Assembly (NCBI GenBank): GCA_030533445.1 | Contig: CM060062.1 | Location: 22,512,329-22,576,328 of the forward strand | DNA from: Cyprinodon diabolis | Taxonomy: Eukaryota > Chordata > Actinopteri > Cyprinodontiformes > Cyprinodontidae | Length of the DNA stretch: 64,000 nucleotides | Direction of reading: 5' to 3' | Part shown: in pieces, positions 46,675 to 62,706 of the stretch | Numbering within the stretch: position 1 is the stretch's first letter | How the letters are laid out: each line of letters starts with the position of its first letter | The notes under the pieces: generated by a model | What the model saw: only the letters and a program-made list of their open reading frames with translations | The model's database searches: none | Told to the model about the DNA's origin: nothing | Program-made: the position numbers and the translations under genes

Positions 46675-47918
46675 GTACCAATCAATGGTAATAACAAATG
46701 AAGCAGAACATAAATTAGATTCATTTGGAGTGACAATCAAGTGCAATATGTGTGGGGGACCTGTGAGTGAAATAAATTTATGTTTTACAGCTGGGTTGTA
46801 GCTAAGAAAATAAATAAATGTGAAAGAAAACAATAACAGATTAATGAAAAAGTCAGTTGCTGGAGTTACAAATGATTGATCGCTGTCTTTTATGTATGAG
46901 TGTACATGTGGCTCCAGCGCTTTTAAACATTTGAGAACATATCACACAACGACCTTGGTTGGATAGAGAAAATAAATTATTTTTACTTGCAAACAAAGTG
47001 CTGGACCTGAAAGCTCTCAAAGCTGGGAGAACAAGGACACAAAATTTTATTGTTGCAGTATTTTTGGCTCAGTCAGCCAGCCTACAATAAAACAACTACC
47101 ACATTTAAAAGTGCAATTAGTTACCATCATCCAAGTTGGTCAGTGTTTATTCTGTTGATTAAGTCGCCTGAAAACCATAAAAAAATGTTTGTAGAGATAC
47201 AGTAATTAAAGATCCATCAATACATTTTATATTATTCTTTTTACGACCCAGTACATTGAGAAGAAAAAATATACCGCCAATTACACAATTAGACTTTTCA
47301 ACATATGTGGCTGCTCTCATCCCCTAATGATGGAGTCTAATATGTAGTGTTGTGCCTGCTACAGCATGTGCTTTTAGTCATTTGTGATATTAATAGTCCA
47401 AAATTATAATATACATTGATTCTTTAAAGTAGTAAACACCTTTTTTTTTAGATTTTGCTTGAGTGGAAACTGCCACTACCTGCAGAACACTCATGACCTC
47501 AGTGTAGCTTGGAGCCTGTTGTAGCTGATACCACCTGAGCTCTCCATATCAAGCTATGCTGGGATAATGCTGAAGAGGAAGATAACAGAAAGCAAAATCA
47601 GTAAAAACTGGGGAAACTCTACAGATTTAAGCATTTCAGTGTTGCCTTTGATAATAATTGTATTATTGTGTGCATGGCTGTATATGTTTGAGAAAAGCAG
47701 TGAGAGGCTTAATTGTGTCTCACAAGATGGACTGCATCCATTTTTCTTTTCATTGAAAGCAGGATGTCACTCTACGCACTCACTGTGTGGTAATGTTTAC
47801 TCTGCCTGTCTTCTAGGCTGGCCTCCTTAAGTTACAGAAATGATGAAAAACATTAGGTCTTAATGGTTGTTAGTTTGATGTTGAAAATGGTTGAAAACCT
47901 GAGTTGCATTGAGTTCTA
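46675..47918. other. wnk3 3' untranslated and intergenic sequence
   Basis: AT-rich, no further coding sequence. AATAAA words occur at 46771-46776, around 46806-46815 and at 47086-47091; the true polyadenylation site cannot be decided from sequence. Frame at 47567-47830 resembles nothing known. Confidence 0.5.
46771..46776 (+). promoter_or_regulatory. wnk3: Candidate wnk3 polyadenylation signal
   Basis: First canonical AATAAA after the wnk3 stop codon, about 97 bases downstream, followed by GT/T-rich sequence. Further AATAAA words follow, so use of this one is a guess. Confidence 0.35.
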
Positions 47919-48267
47919 CAATGCCTTGTAAAAGGGTTATTACCATTTGTATTTTTTTTTCACATGACAACCACAAACATGCTGTATTTTATTAGGATTT
48001 TGTGTGTCAGAACAACACACAGAAGTGCATGCTTATAACATTTAAGAAATATTAAAAGGTTTATTTGCAATAATATAAAAGTTAGGCATTCATCTAAAGT
48101 TATCTGCCTGAGTCAGCCCTTTTTAGAGTAAGTTTCTAACAGCTTTTTGTATGTATAGAGTAGAATTTTGGCCTTTTATTCTTCCCAAATGAAAATAATA
48201 CTCCAGTTCATTCAAATGTAATTGAAGGCTTTTTTGTGGACACCAATTTACGTGTTGCCACAGACGA

Positions 48268-48471
48268 AGGGCTGCTCCTAACGATTGATCTGGCAAAAAG
48301 ATTTTGATTGATCTATTAAGAATCAAATAGCAAAATATATACAGATGAAGGTTTTTCATTTTAAATGGAAAATGCAATATTCTATAATTGGTTTAACCCA
48401 CTTAATAATTAATCAGTTAATTAGATGATGATTATTTAAGTAATGGATAATAGTATTAATTATTTCAGCCC
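48268..48471. mobile_element. hAT-like MITE nested in the Tc1-type element
   Basis: Left end AGGGCTGCTCCTAACGATTG; right end TATTAATTATTTCAGCCC, the reverse of the same terminal theme. Flanks ACAGACGA and ACAGATGC are a possible worn 8-bp duplication. Same family as 55482-55873. Confidence 0.6.
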
Positions 48472-48662
48472 CAAACAGATGCTTGGATATATATACGGTT
48501 GGGGAAATGTTTCCTGTGTCCATTATATGGCTTCTGGCAAACTGCAGGAGGATTTTGACTTTTAACTGTTGAATAATCTTGCCACTTCGCCATGAAGAAA
48601 TTTGTGATGTCCATGTATAATAGGAGACTGGGATTTTGTATGACATAACCCTGCTGTGTTCC

Positions 48663-48955
48663 TTGGTATTTATGCAGCGCCAATTCACAACACATTTCAT
48701 CTCAAAGCACTTTACAGAGACAATTCAACCACATCATTCAGACAAATGAATTTAAAGTTTTCTATCTAAGGAAAAGCAGTTGATTGCATCGACTCATTGA
48801 CTTGAAGGCAATCCCTCACTCAAAGCATGCTTGTAATGAAAGGGGAGAGGGAAAAACTCCCCTTTAACAGGAAATAACCTCCAGCAGAACCAGGCTCAGT
48901 GTGAGTGGCTATCTCCCGAATCTGACTGGGGTTCAAGGAGAGTTCCACACAAGTA
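48663..48955. repeat. Dispersed fish repeat, second copy
   Basis: TTTATGCAGCGCCAATTCAC, CTCAAAGCACTTTACAGAGA, AACTCCCCTTTAACAGGAA and CCAGGCTCAGTGTGAGTGGC match the family at 16949-17332. It lies inside the Tc1-type element. Confidence 0.7.
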
Positions 48956-49195
48956 TATTCTTTTCTACTAGTTAGGTCACATACATAGGAAATTGAGTTA
49001 AATAAAAACTGCATGCAACACTTTTCAAATACTATTTTTAGAAAATCTAATAAAAATATACATTTTTCTTTCAATTCACCTTGGTTACCCACTACCTTGT
49101 GTTGGTCTGTCACAAAACAAATATGTTTATTTATTAAGGTTTGTGGTTGTAATGTAAGAAAACTTGAGGTTTGAATACTTTTTGAAGGCATTGTA

Positions 49196-51224
49196 TTTGT
49201 TTGCCATTCCTTATTTTAGCTGTGAATTATTTAGTTTCTGGTCTTAATTTTTTTTAATCAAGCAGAAGTGGAAATATGGGCCATAGACAAGTTTCATTTC
49301 AAGTGTACAAGCAGGGGTATGCAGATTGTTATATCAGCAGCTGGTATATTACCAAACATTTTCTTGATCTAATTACATTTATCCATGAGCATGTTTGAAC
49401 ATCAATGCTTGAAAGTTGATATAATTAGCTCACACTGCACTCAAAATGTAATTTTGTTGTATTGGTTATTGAGCTATTCTAAAGTTTGGATTGCACAAGG
49501 AAATGAAAATGATGACTGTCAGTCAGAAAAAGGACAAATGTATTAAAAGGGTGTGATTGAGAAACTACATATTCTAGAGCATAAATTCAAAGCTTTCTTG
49601 TATTTTTAGTTTTTCAAGACTTCCTACATTTCTACAAAAGTGTAGTGCATTACTAGTGAAGGTGAGATACTGTGATGTGATGTCTGATACTAACGTGTCT
49701 AACGATATATTTTTTGGTCATGATGATGACGCTTACTTTGTCTTTTTGAGTGTAAGCAAATTGTTATCTAAAAGATGAAGATTATTTTTGTATTTTGAAA
49801 TAGGAATGTACAAACTGTAAAAAAAATTGTATGCTTATGATTATAAACCCAAAGTTACTAAAAAGTTGAGAAACCTTAAGTTTTCATCTTTTTATGGGCC
49901 CTCCCTATAATAATACATAGCACCTTTTCAAATGTATGGAGGAATAATCAGATATTTTTTGAAGAAAATTGGCAATTTTCCTACAGTTAACTTCACTACT
50001 GGATGATAATGCCTTGAAGACTAAATTGACACTAGGTCTCCTGTTGTCCTCTAGGTCTATTATAATAAGTGATGCAAAAACAATCTTTTGATTGAAAGTT
50101 GCATGACTGAGAACATCTGATCAAAGAATATTCATGGTAAAATGAAAATCTAAATAAAAATACCATAAAGTATATTACTGATGATTCAGCCTTTGTAAAA
50201 TATAACTAATTGAATTGTTGATTTTATTTATGTTTTGTAACTAATCAAAATAAATATTACAAAACTTGTTTTAGTCTCATGTTTTAATTCAAAAGTGGAG
50301 TTTTTTTTATTCTTTTTTTATTCACAATGCATTATTCTTACATGCTTATATCACCTCTATAATCCAGTGTCAGTTTGAAGGTATAAACAACAATGACTGT
50401 TCTAAAACTGGTTTTCTTTTTTTGTTTGTCAGAACAGAAGAAAACAAGTTAACGGTTTGGACATTTAAATAATGCAACACAGACAAAAATGTATGGGGAA
50501 CAGTTATAGTCGGGAGCAACTGCGCAATATATTTCATACCTATAATAATTTACACTACTTTATATTGCAACCCCAAACAGTTTTTTTTTTAATAGACAAA
50601 TACTAATCAGGATCTGCGAAGTACAGGATGTAGGGCGTGGGCTTTCATTTTTCTGTAAAAATAAAAATAAAAAAAAACATGTGTTTGTTTTCACCCCCCT
50701 TTAAATTTGATATCCCTGAATAGAATTCCCTGCAACCTAATTGTCTACAATAATCATCTAATTCAATAGAAATAGAAGCAGCTTTGCATGTCATTGTGTG
50801 GTGGAAAACAAACATATTGTTTGGCTTCAATTTCTTTTAGTATTGTCAAATTCAGTGAGCTCTAGACAAGACATTCTGTATTAGATGTAAATATTTTGTT
50901 TTATTAAAGACCACACATGTAATTAAATCCTACAGGGGTTAGGTTATTTAAAAAAGATATATCCTTTCAGATCACAGGCAAAATTGACCAAATATGTCTG
51001 TCCCCCTGAAACAACAGTTTCACTACTGGAGAGATAATATGTAAAAGAGACTCTGTCTTTAGAAGAGCACACAAAGCCTAATGACACGTGTCAGGTTTTC
51101 AGACTTGTTTAGATAACCAGAAATTGTTTACAAACACTATACAGGAGCACTATTTAGTGGCCAGAAAAACAAGCAAAAAACATAAACTGATCATTACCTG
51201 CAAAATAAACTTAGAAAAAAGGGG
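49196..51224. other. Intergenic, nothing recognised
   Basis: AT-rich DNA between wnk3 and phf8. No protein family, RNA gene or clear element ends. Confidence 0.45.
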
Positions 51225-51353
<129 letters not shown>

Positions 51354-51689
51354 TAATTAATTAAAGATAACAAATACAATGATTATTATTATTTTGTTAC
51401 CACGTAAGTGTTTTTATTCTTTTCTTGTATGTCAATTCAAATTCATTTGAATTTTTAAAACTTTATTGTCCCAACACCTGCTGACAACAACGCTAAACGG
51501 TTTGACGTTATCCGCTTTGAAATGGCGTTGAGGCAGTTAAAGACGCTGTCTTTTTTTTTGTTATTTTTATGATTTAGTTCACTTCAGCTTTTAAATTTTT
51601 GCTCCAGAGCTAACATCTGGGCCCAATTTATATATTTACGCCTTGTTTAGCAATTGAACAAAAATGCATCGCAGAAAAGTATAAATAAC

Positions 51690-51783
51690 TGACGTTGCAT
51701 AATAAGGCCGCAACGGGCCCCGGAGTTGCATAGAGATTTGGGCCGCTTTCCGGTGCCAGGCCCTGCCGCAGAACTGCTGTCTG
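51690..51783 (+). other. phf8: phf8 putative non-coding exon 1 and promoter region
   Basis: The only GC/CpG-rich patch for kilobases (GGCCGCAACGGGCCCCGG, GGGCCGCTTTCCGGTGCC), ending in a strong donor CTG|GTGAGT at 51783. A clean acceptor at 52354 lies downstream and precedes the phf8 start codon. The pattern fits a TATA-less promoter with a short untranslated first exon. The transcription start is not determined; the left edge is approximate. Confidence 0.6.
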
Positions 51784-52354
51784 GTGAGTCGCGAACGCCT
51801 AGCGGGTGCAAAACCAGCCGACAAGGTTTGGGTAGCGCAAGCTTAATAGTCGTTTTAGCTAAATAAAACGTGTGTTTATAAATAAAAGCTAATTTAAACA
51901 TCTCAATGTTTTATTTTTTTTACTCTTACTATTGCCATACCGTTTTCTAATGGGACTAGCGTTAGCATTAGCACACGTTACTCTGCACTGTGTTTACAAA
52001 CAGTTAGCTACCCTCAATCCCAGCAAGTTAGGTTATTTGTTAATATTGCAATCTCTTTCCACAAGCAAACTGTCTTATATTAAACCCTACAAACGGCATA
52101 AATTAAACTTAATCTATTGTTTAAAATTATACTTTGTAAAATAGTTTTGTGTGCAAGATATCCATGACTCTGTGCTGTGCGATTGAATGTGAACATGTTT
52201 CGTTGTTCAGATAGTTTATTAATGTTTATTATTTCGTATCAGGATTTTCTGATTTAACCGTTCAATTGACTAGCATGCACAATTTCTGTGTTTTATTTTC
52301 TAAACCTCGATTAGCGGCTACTGACACTTCTCTCTCCTTTTTTCCTTTTAACAG
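51784..52354. other. phf8 intron 1
   Basis: 571 bases between the putative non-coding exon and exon 2 (acceptor CCTTTTAACAG). AT-rich, nothing else recognised. Confidence 0.5.
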
Positions 52355-52381
52355 GTTTTGAGGGTTTTTTCCCGGCTTAAA

Positions 52382-52417
52382 ATGACTGTCAGAAACGGAG
52401 ATCTGGAAATCAAGTGA
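52382..52417 (+). promoter_or_regulatory. phf8: Upstream ORF in phf8 5' leader
   Basis: ATG at 52382 opens an 11-codon frame (MTVRNGDLEIK) and stops at TGA, about 120 bases before the phf8 ATG. The context is AAAATGA, a fair initiation site. It could lower translation of the main ORF. Inference from sequence only. Confidence 0.5.
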
Positions 52418-52537
52418 CAAATTTGGACTCTCTTTGTAACCATCACATAATCCAGTAGCTTTTACTGTTTTATGTATATATAATTATTCAATTTGTGCAA
52501 TAATTGCCTTTTTGCACGTACCAAACAGATACTAAAT

Positions 52538-57986
<5,449 letters not shown>

Positions 57987-58450
57987 TCTAGGGCTGCAAC
58001 AACGAATCGATAAAATCGATAAAAATCGACTTTTAAAGGCGTTTGCAACGAATTTCATCATCGATTAGTTGTGTCGCGCGATTAATGCGTCATCCGCCGC
58101 CGTCGGCAGCTGCTGCCGTGGGGCGCCTCCCCCATCCCAACCCAGTTCTCACGCTCCCGCAGGAGTCCCTCTCAGCGCTGCAGTCAGAGCAGCAGGATGT
58201 TTACCCTCAGCGTCCAGACTTCAAATGAAGCGCGCATGCGCCGGGATTGACGGCGCAAATTGATCACAATAATTAAAATAGCCTGCGCTTTGTAAAGGGA
58301 AAAAAGTCGTAACATGCAACTTTTGTCAAAACAAATTAACATAACACGGAAGCGCCACTGTTATGATGCAGCACCTGAAAAGAAAACACGTTGGAGCCTT
58401 CGATGGCAGTGAAGAGAGCTGATCAGCAGGGTGAGCGACCATGTTTGTTT
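57987..58450 (+). mobile_element. 5' end of a hAT (ZBED-type) transposon
   Basis: Begins near TAGGGCTGCAACAACGAATC, followed by ATCGATAAAATCGAT-type sub-terminal repeats, a GC-rich leader (58080-58260) and a BED zinc-finger exon. This is the start of a fish hAT element in the phf8 intron. No right end is seen before the repeats at 58569, so it is truncated or interrupted. Confidence 0.6.
58306..58433 (+). pseudogene. BED zinc-finger fragment of a hAT transposase, with in-frame stop
   Basis: Reads VVTCNFCQNKLT, stop (TAA at 58342-58344), HGSATVMMQHLKRKHVGAFD. The C-x2-C then H-x4-H spacing (MQHLKRKH) is that of a BED finger of ZBED/hAT proteins. The frame then ends near a GCAGG|GTGAGC donor-like site, suggesting the parent gene had an intron here. 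Broken by the stop and by loss of downstream exons. Flanked by phf8 intron and by the 3.8-kb repeat. Confidence 0.65.
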
Positions 58451-58568
58451 CGTTTTAAAGTGGGGAAACGTAACGTTAGTTTCTCAGGTAGCTCATCTGA
58501 TGCTTTCCTTACCTTGTTAGTAGGTTACAGACAGTGATAAGGTTGGTTACTTATTTTACTTTTAATTA

Positions 58569-58675
58569 GGCCCGAGCAGCAAAGCGCTGCGAAGGCCTAT
58601 TGTATTTCGAAAGTTTCTTATTATTAGGCCCGAGCAGCAAAGCGCTGCGAAGGCCTATTGTATTTCGAAAGTTTC

Positions 58676-58708
<33 letters not shown>

Positions 58709-58769
58709 GGCCCGAGCAGCAAAGCGCTGCGAAGGCCTATTGTATTTCGAAAGTTTCTTATTATTATTA
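58569..58769 (+). repeat. Three partial head units of the GGCCCGAGC repeat
   Basis: The unit GGCCCGAGCAGCAAAGCGCT (then GCGAAGGCC, TATTGTATTTCGAAAGTTTC and an ATT run) starts at 58569, 58627 and 58709, with a fourth at 58770 heading the full repeat. Spacing varies with the length of the (ATT)n run. GCAGC/GCTGC inside each unit can form a small hairpin. Confidence 0.9.
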
Positions 58770-58818
58770 GGCCCGAGCAGCAAAGCGCTGCGAAGGCCTA
58801 TTGTATTTCGAAAGTTTC

Positions 58819-58853
<35 letters not shown>

Positions 58854-61800
58854 TTTCTTTTCTCACTTCGAACGCATTTTACGGGGACTTCGCATATTCA
58901 AAAACTCAGGAAAATGTGGCAGAAAATTGTCCCCCGCGTGAAATAGCCGGTCTATAATGGAATCCAAAATGGCCGCACCCAAATTACGCCACAGCGCCCC
59001 CTAACGTGAGTTGGGGGAAACTGTAAGTCCCAGAGATCTGAAATTTGGCACACAGGTAGATCTCCTCAAATCATGAAAAAAAGTCTCTTGGAGGTATGCC
59101 CTAAAACCCACAGGAAGTCAGCCATTTTGGGTCAAAGTGCGATTTTTGGCCATTTTTCATTTTCGCTCATGTCGAACTTTAACAAACTCCTCCTAGGGAT
59201 AATGAGCTATCGGCTTCAAACTCGGTCATTATGCAGTTAAGGCATTGGAGATTAAAAGTTATCAAAGGTTTTCGTTTTTGAGCATGTTTAAGGGGTCCCC
59301 AGGGGCCCCAAAGTTAGGCTACTTTTGAAGAATTTCAAAGTTGAATAACTTTTACAAAAAAAATTCAAATCAAACCAAGTTTGGCAGTAAGGAGCCCCTT
59401 TGGGTGCTTGACCATACTGGATGGTCAAATGGTGACATCATCTAAGCCCCGCCCCCTAAGGGAAGAAAGTTACTTTTTTCACTTGGGAGGGTCCCTTTCA
59501 CTCATTCAAAACACCAGCACCTTGAAACTTTGTCAGATGATAGAAAACATGTTGGTCTAACTTCGTTTAAAGCACAGAGAGTCTGAGTTAAATGGTGTTG
59601 CCATGGTGCCATGGCGAAGTGAGGCGTTTTGCCATGAAAATACGATTGGCTCTCATTTCCTCATTATTAATCAGATCTGCACCAAAATCACAAGAGATGA
59701 TCCTAGTCCAACTCCAAACAGGAATCCAGAGCAATATTTTGTGGGCGGGGCTTAATTACACTACAGCGCCCCCTAGAAATAACAAACTTCAAACCACCAG
59801 CCCCAAGCTGTTTTTAGTCCTAGAATATTGAAACTTTGAACACATTTGCATCTCATCAGGCCCTAACTAAAAGCCTCTTGAAGCCATGGTCTAAACCCCA
59901 CCGGAAGTCGGCCATTTTGAATTACAATTTACTCTCTTGTGAAAGCACTGACCTTTTTTCAAAAAATTGTATAAAATCAGCCTTTTATCCAAATGAGCTA
60001 AAACTTTCAAAATACGTTCTTTACAAAGCCTGCTGTAAGCTGGTTACAATAGCAAAGCGCTTCTTTAAAGTCCGTCACTCTGATTTTTCAAAAGTTTGCG
60101 TTCTCGCCTAATAGTTGGTCAAGTGGACAGATAATGCCAGGAAATAATTCAGCCCCTAGCCATGCTCGTTCCTAGGATAATGAAACTTGGCACACATCTG
60201 TATGAGCTCTCCGCCTACAAAAAGTTTCATTGGAGCCATGGTCTAAACCTCTCATGAAGTCAGCCATTTTGAATCAAACGGCACCCTTATGAAAATAGAA
60301 TCACTATGTTAAAATATTTCTAAAAAATCAGTCGTTTTCCCAAAAGAGCTAAGACTTTTGAAATATATTCCTCTAATCACTACTTGTTTGATGGTAAAAA
60401 CAGCATAGCTCTTCTTAAAAGTCTGTCACTCTGATTTTTCAAAAGTTTGTGTTAACAAGAAATTGTTGTATATCAAAAAGTTTTATAGCAATCCTAGCCA
60501 AATTTGGAACAGTTATTTATCCTCTGATTATAGAAAAGACTGCCAAGTTTGGCGTGAATCTATGCATGTTTGAGCATCTTATGGGGTTTTCAACTGCCGC
60601 AGTATAAGGCATTCACGTTTAAAGATTTTTCTTTCTTTAAATTATTTAATAAATCATCTAAAAAAAATCTAGGACATGTAAGATGTGTTCCTTGACATTT
60701 GTGATTTTTTTCGGGATTTTATTGCAAACTATGGATTTTTAATGATTTTTTTTGTTTTGAGTAGAGTCGGCCATTTTGAATTACATTTCACCCTGTTGTG
60801 AAATCACTGACCTCTTTTCAAAAAATTGTATAAAATCAGCCTTTTATCCAAATGAGCTAATACTTTCAAAATACGTTCTTTACAAAGCCTGCTGTAAGCT
60901 GGTTACAATAGCAAAGCGCTTCTTTAAAGTCTGTCACTCTGATTTTTCAAAAGTTTGTGTTAACAGGAAATTGTTGTATCGCAAAAAGTTTTATAGCAAT
61001 CCTAGCCAAATTTGGAACAGTTATTTATCCTTTGATTATAGAAAAGAGTGCCAAGTTTGGCGTGAATCTATGCATGTTTGAGCATCTTATGGGGTTTTCA
61101 ACTGCCGCAGTATATGGCATTCAAGTTTAAAGATTTTTCTTTCTTTAAATTATTTAATAAATCATCTAAAAGAAATCTAGGATATGCAAGATGTGTTCCT
61201 TGACATTTGTGATTTTTTTCAGGATTTTATTGCAAACTATGGATTTTTAATGATTTTTTTTGTTTTGAGTAGAGTCGGCCATTTTGAATTACATTTTACC
61301 CTGTTGTAAAATCACGGACCTCTTTTCAAAAAATTGTATAAAATCAGCCTTTTATCCAAATGAGCTAAAACTTTCAAAATACGTTCTTTACAAAGCCTGC
61401 TGTAAGCTGGTTACAATAGGAAAGCGCTTCTTTAAAGTCCGTCACTCTGATTTGTCAAAAGTTTGTGTTAACAGGAAATTGTTGTATCTCAAAAAGTTTT
61501 ATAGCAATCCTAGCCAAATTTGGAACAGTTATTTATCCTTTGATTATAGAAAAGACTGCCAAGTTTGGCGTGAATCTATGCATGTTTGAGCATCTTATGG
61601 GGTTTTCAACTGCCGCAGTATAAGGCATTCACGTTTAAAGATTTTTCTTTCTTTAAATTATTTAATAAATCATCTAAAAAAAATCTAGGACATGCGAGAT
61701 GTGTTCCTTGACATTTCCGATTTTTTTCTGGATTTTATTTCAAAATATGGATTTTTTATGATTTTTTTTGTTTTGAGTAGAGTCGGCCATTTTGAATTAC

Positions 61801-62600
61801 ATTTCACCCTGTTGTGAAATCACGGACCTCTTTTCAAAAAATTGTATAAAATCAGCCTTTTATCCAAATGAGCTAATACTTTCAAAATACGTTCTTTACA
61901 AAGCCTGCTGTAAGCTGGTTACAATAGCAAAGCGCTTCTTTGAAGTCTGTCACTCTGATTTTTCAAAAGTTTGTGTTAACAGGAAATTGTTGTATCGCAA
62001 AAAGTTTTATAGCAATCCTAGCCAAATTTGGAGCAGTTATTTATCCTTTGATTATAGAAAAGACTGCCAAGTTTGGCGTAAATCTATGCATGTTTGAGCA
62101 TCTTATGAGGTTTTCAACTGCCGCAGTATAAGGCATTCACGTTTAAAGATTTTTCTTTCTTTAAATTATTTAATAAATCATCTAAAAAAAATCTAGGACA
62201 TGCGAGATGTGTTCCTTGACATTTGCGATTTTTTTCGGGATTTTATTGCAAACTATGGATTTTTAATGATTTTTTTGTTTTGAGTAGGGTGTATTACCGC
62301 TAACCGTGGATTTTGGCGGTGGTGTTTCTCCATCTTTTGAACATATACTTTTGACCCACCACCTGAGATGGCCGCAGCATCTATCTCACAGATGAGATTC
62401 ATCCCAGATATTATATTTTATCCCTAGTTTAACCCTTCCTGACCAAAGCTGTGGTTGTCTCAGCAGGCCCAGAGGTAAAGCGTGGAACCCATTTTGCTGG
62501 GTCGGGAGGAGCAAGAAGGAGGCGGTCGCTTGGTTCCCGCGGTCGCAGCATACCAGGCGGTGCGAGCTGCGAGGGCCGCCCAATGCCACTTGTGGCTTTA
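58770..62600 (+). repeat. 3.8-kb dispersed repeat unit, copy 1
   Basis: From a GGCCCGAGC head and (ATT)n run, through a body with repeated phrases (GCCATTTTGAATTAC, CAGCGCCCCCTA, AAATTTGGCACACAG), four 508-bp tandem copies, to a GC-rich end (GAGGGCCGCCCAATGCCACT, then TTGTGGCTTTAATT). I associate the GGCCCGAGC...GCTTTAATT framework with a widespread fish repeat whose transposition mode I do not know. Short open frames inside (for example 59592-59831, 59836-60111) show no conserved domain and are not called as genes. Confidence 0.75.
60259..62289 (+). repeat. 508-bp tandem repeat, one diverged and three near-identical copies
   Basis: Units start with GTCGGCCATTTTGAATTAC at 60766, 61274 and 61782 (period exactly 508). 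A more diverged unit begins at 60259 (507 bp). The three late units differ by few substitutions. The same 101-codon frame recurs in each at 508-bp intervals, which only reflects the repeat. Confidence 0.92.
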
Positions 62601-62622
62601 ATTATTATTATTATTATTATTA

Positions 62623-62671
62623 GGCCCGAGCAGCAAAGCGCTGCGAAGGCCTATTGTATTTCGAAAGTTTC

Positions 62672-62706
<35 letters not shown>

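Larger units (their letters stand above)
47919..49193. mobile_element. Tc1-type element with long terminal repeats and nested insertions
   Basis: Bounded by TA at 47917-47918 and 49194-49195. Left end CAATGCCTTGTAAAAGGGTT with ACAACCACAAACATGC further in; right end GTTTGTGGTTGTAATGTAAG and GAATACTTTTTGAAGGCATTG. These are inverted repeats extending about 80 bases. The interior has no transposase and holds a hAT MITE and a dispersed repeat, so it is dead. Confidence 0.7.

Noticed and set aside
51636..51901. Minus-strand open frames over the phf8 promoter region
   Set aside because: Short, no known domain; the GC-rich patch is better explained as the promoter and non-coding exon.
60259..62289. 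Regularly spaced repeats as a CRISPR array
   Set aside because: Unit length is 508 bp and the host is a vertebrate; there are no short repeats with unique spacers.
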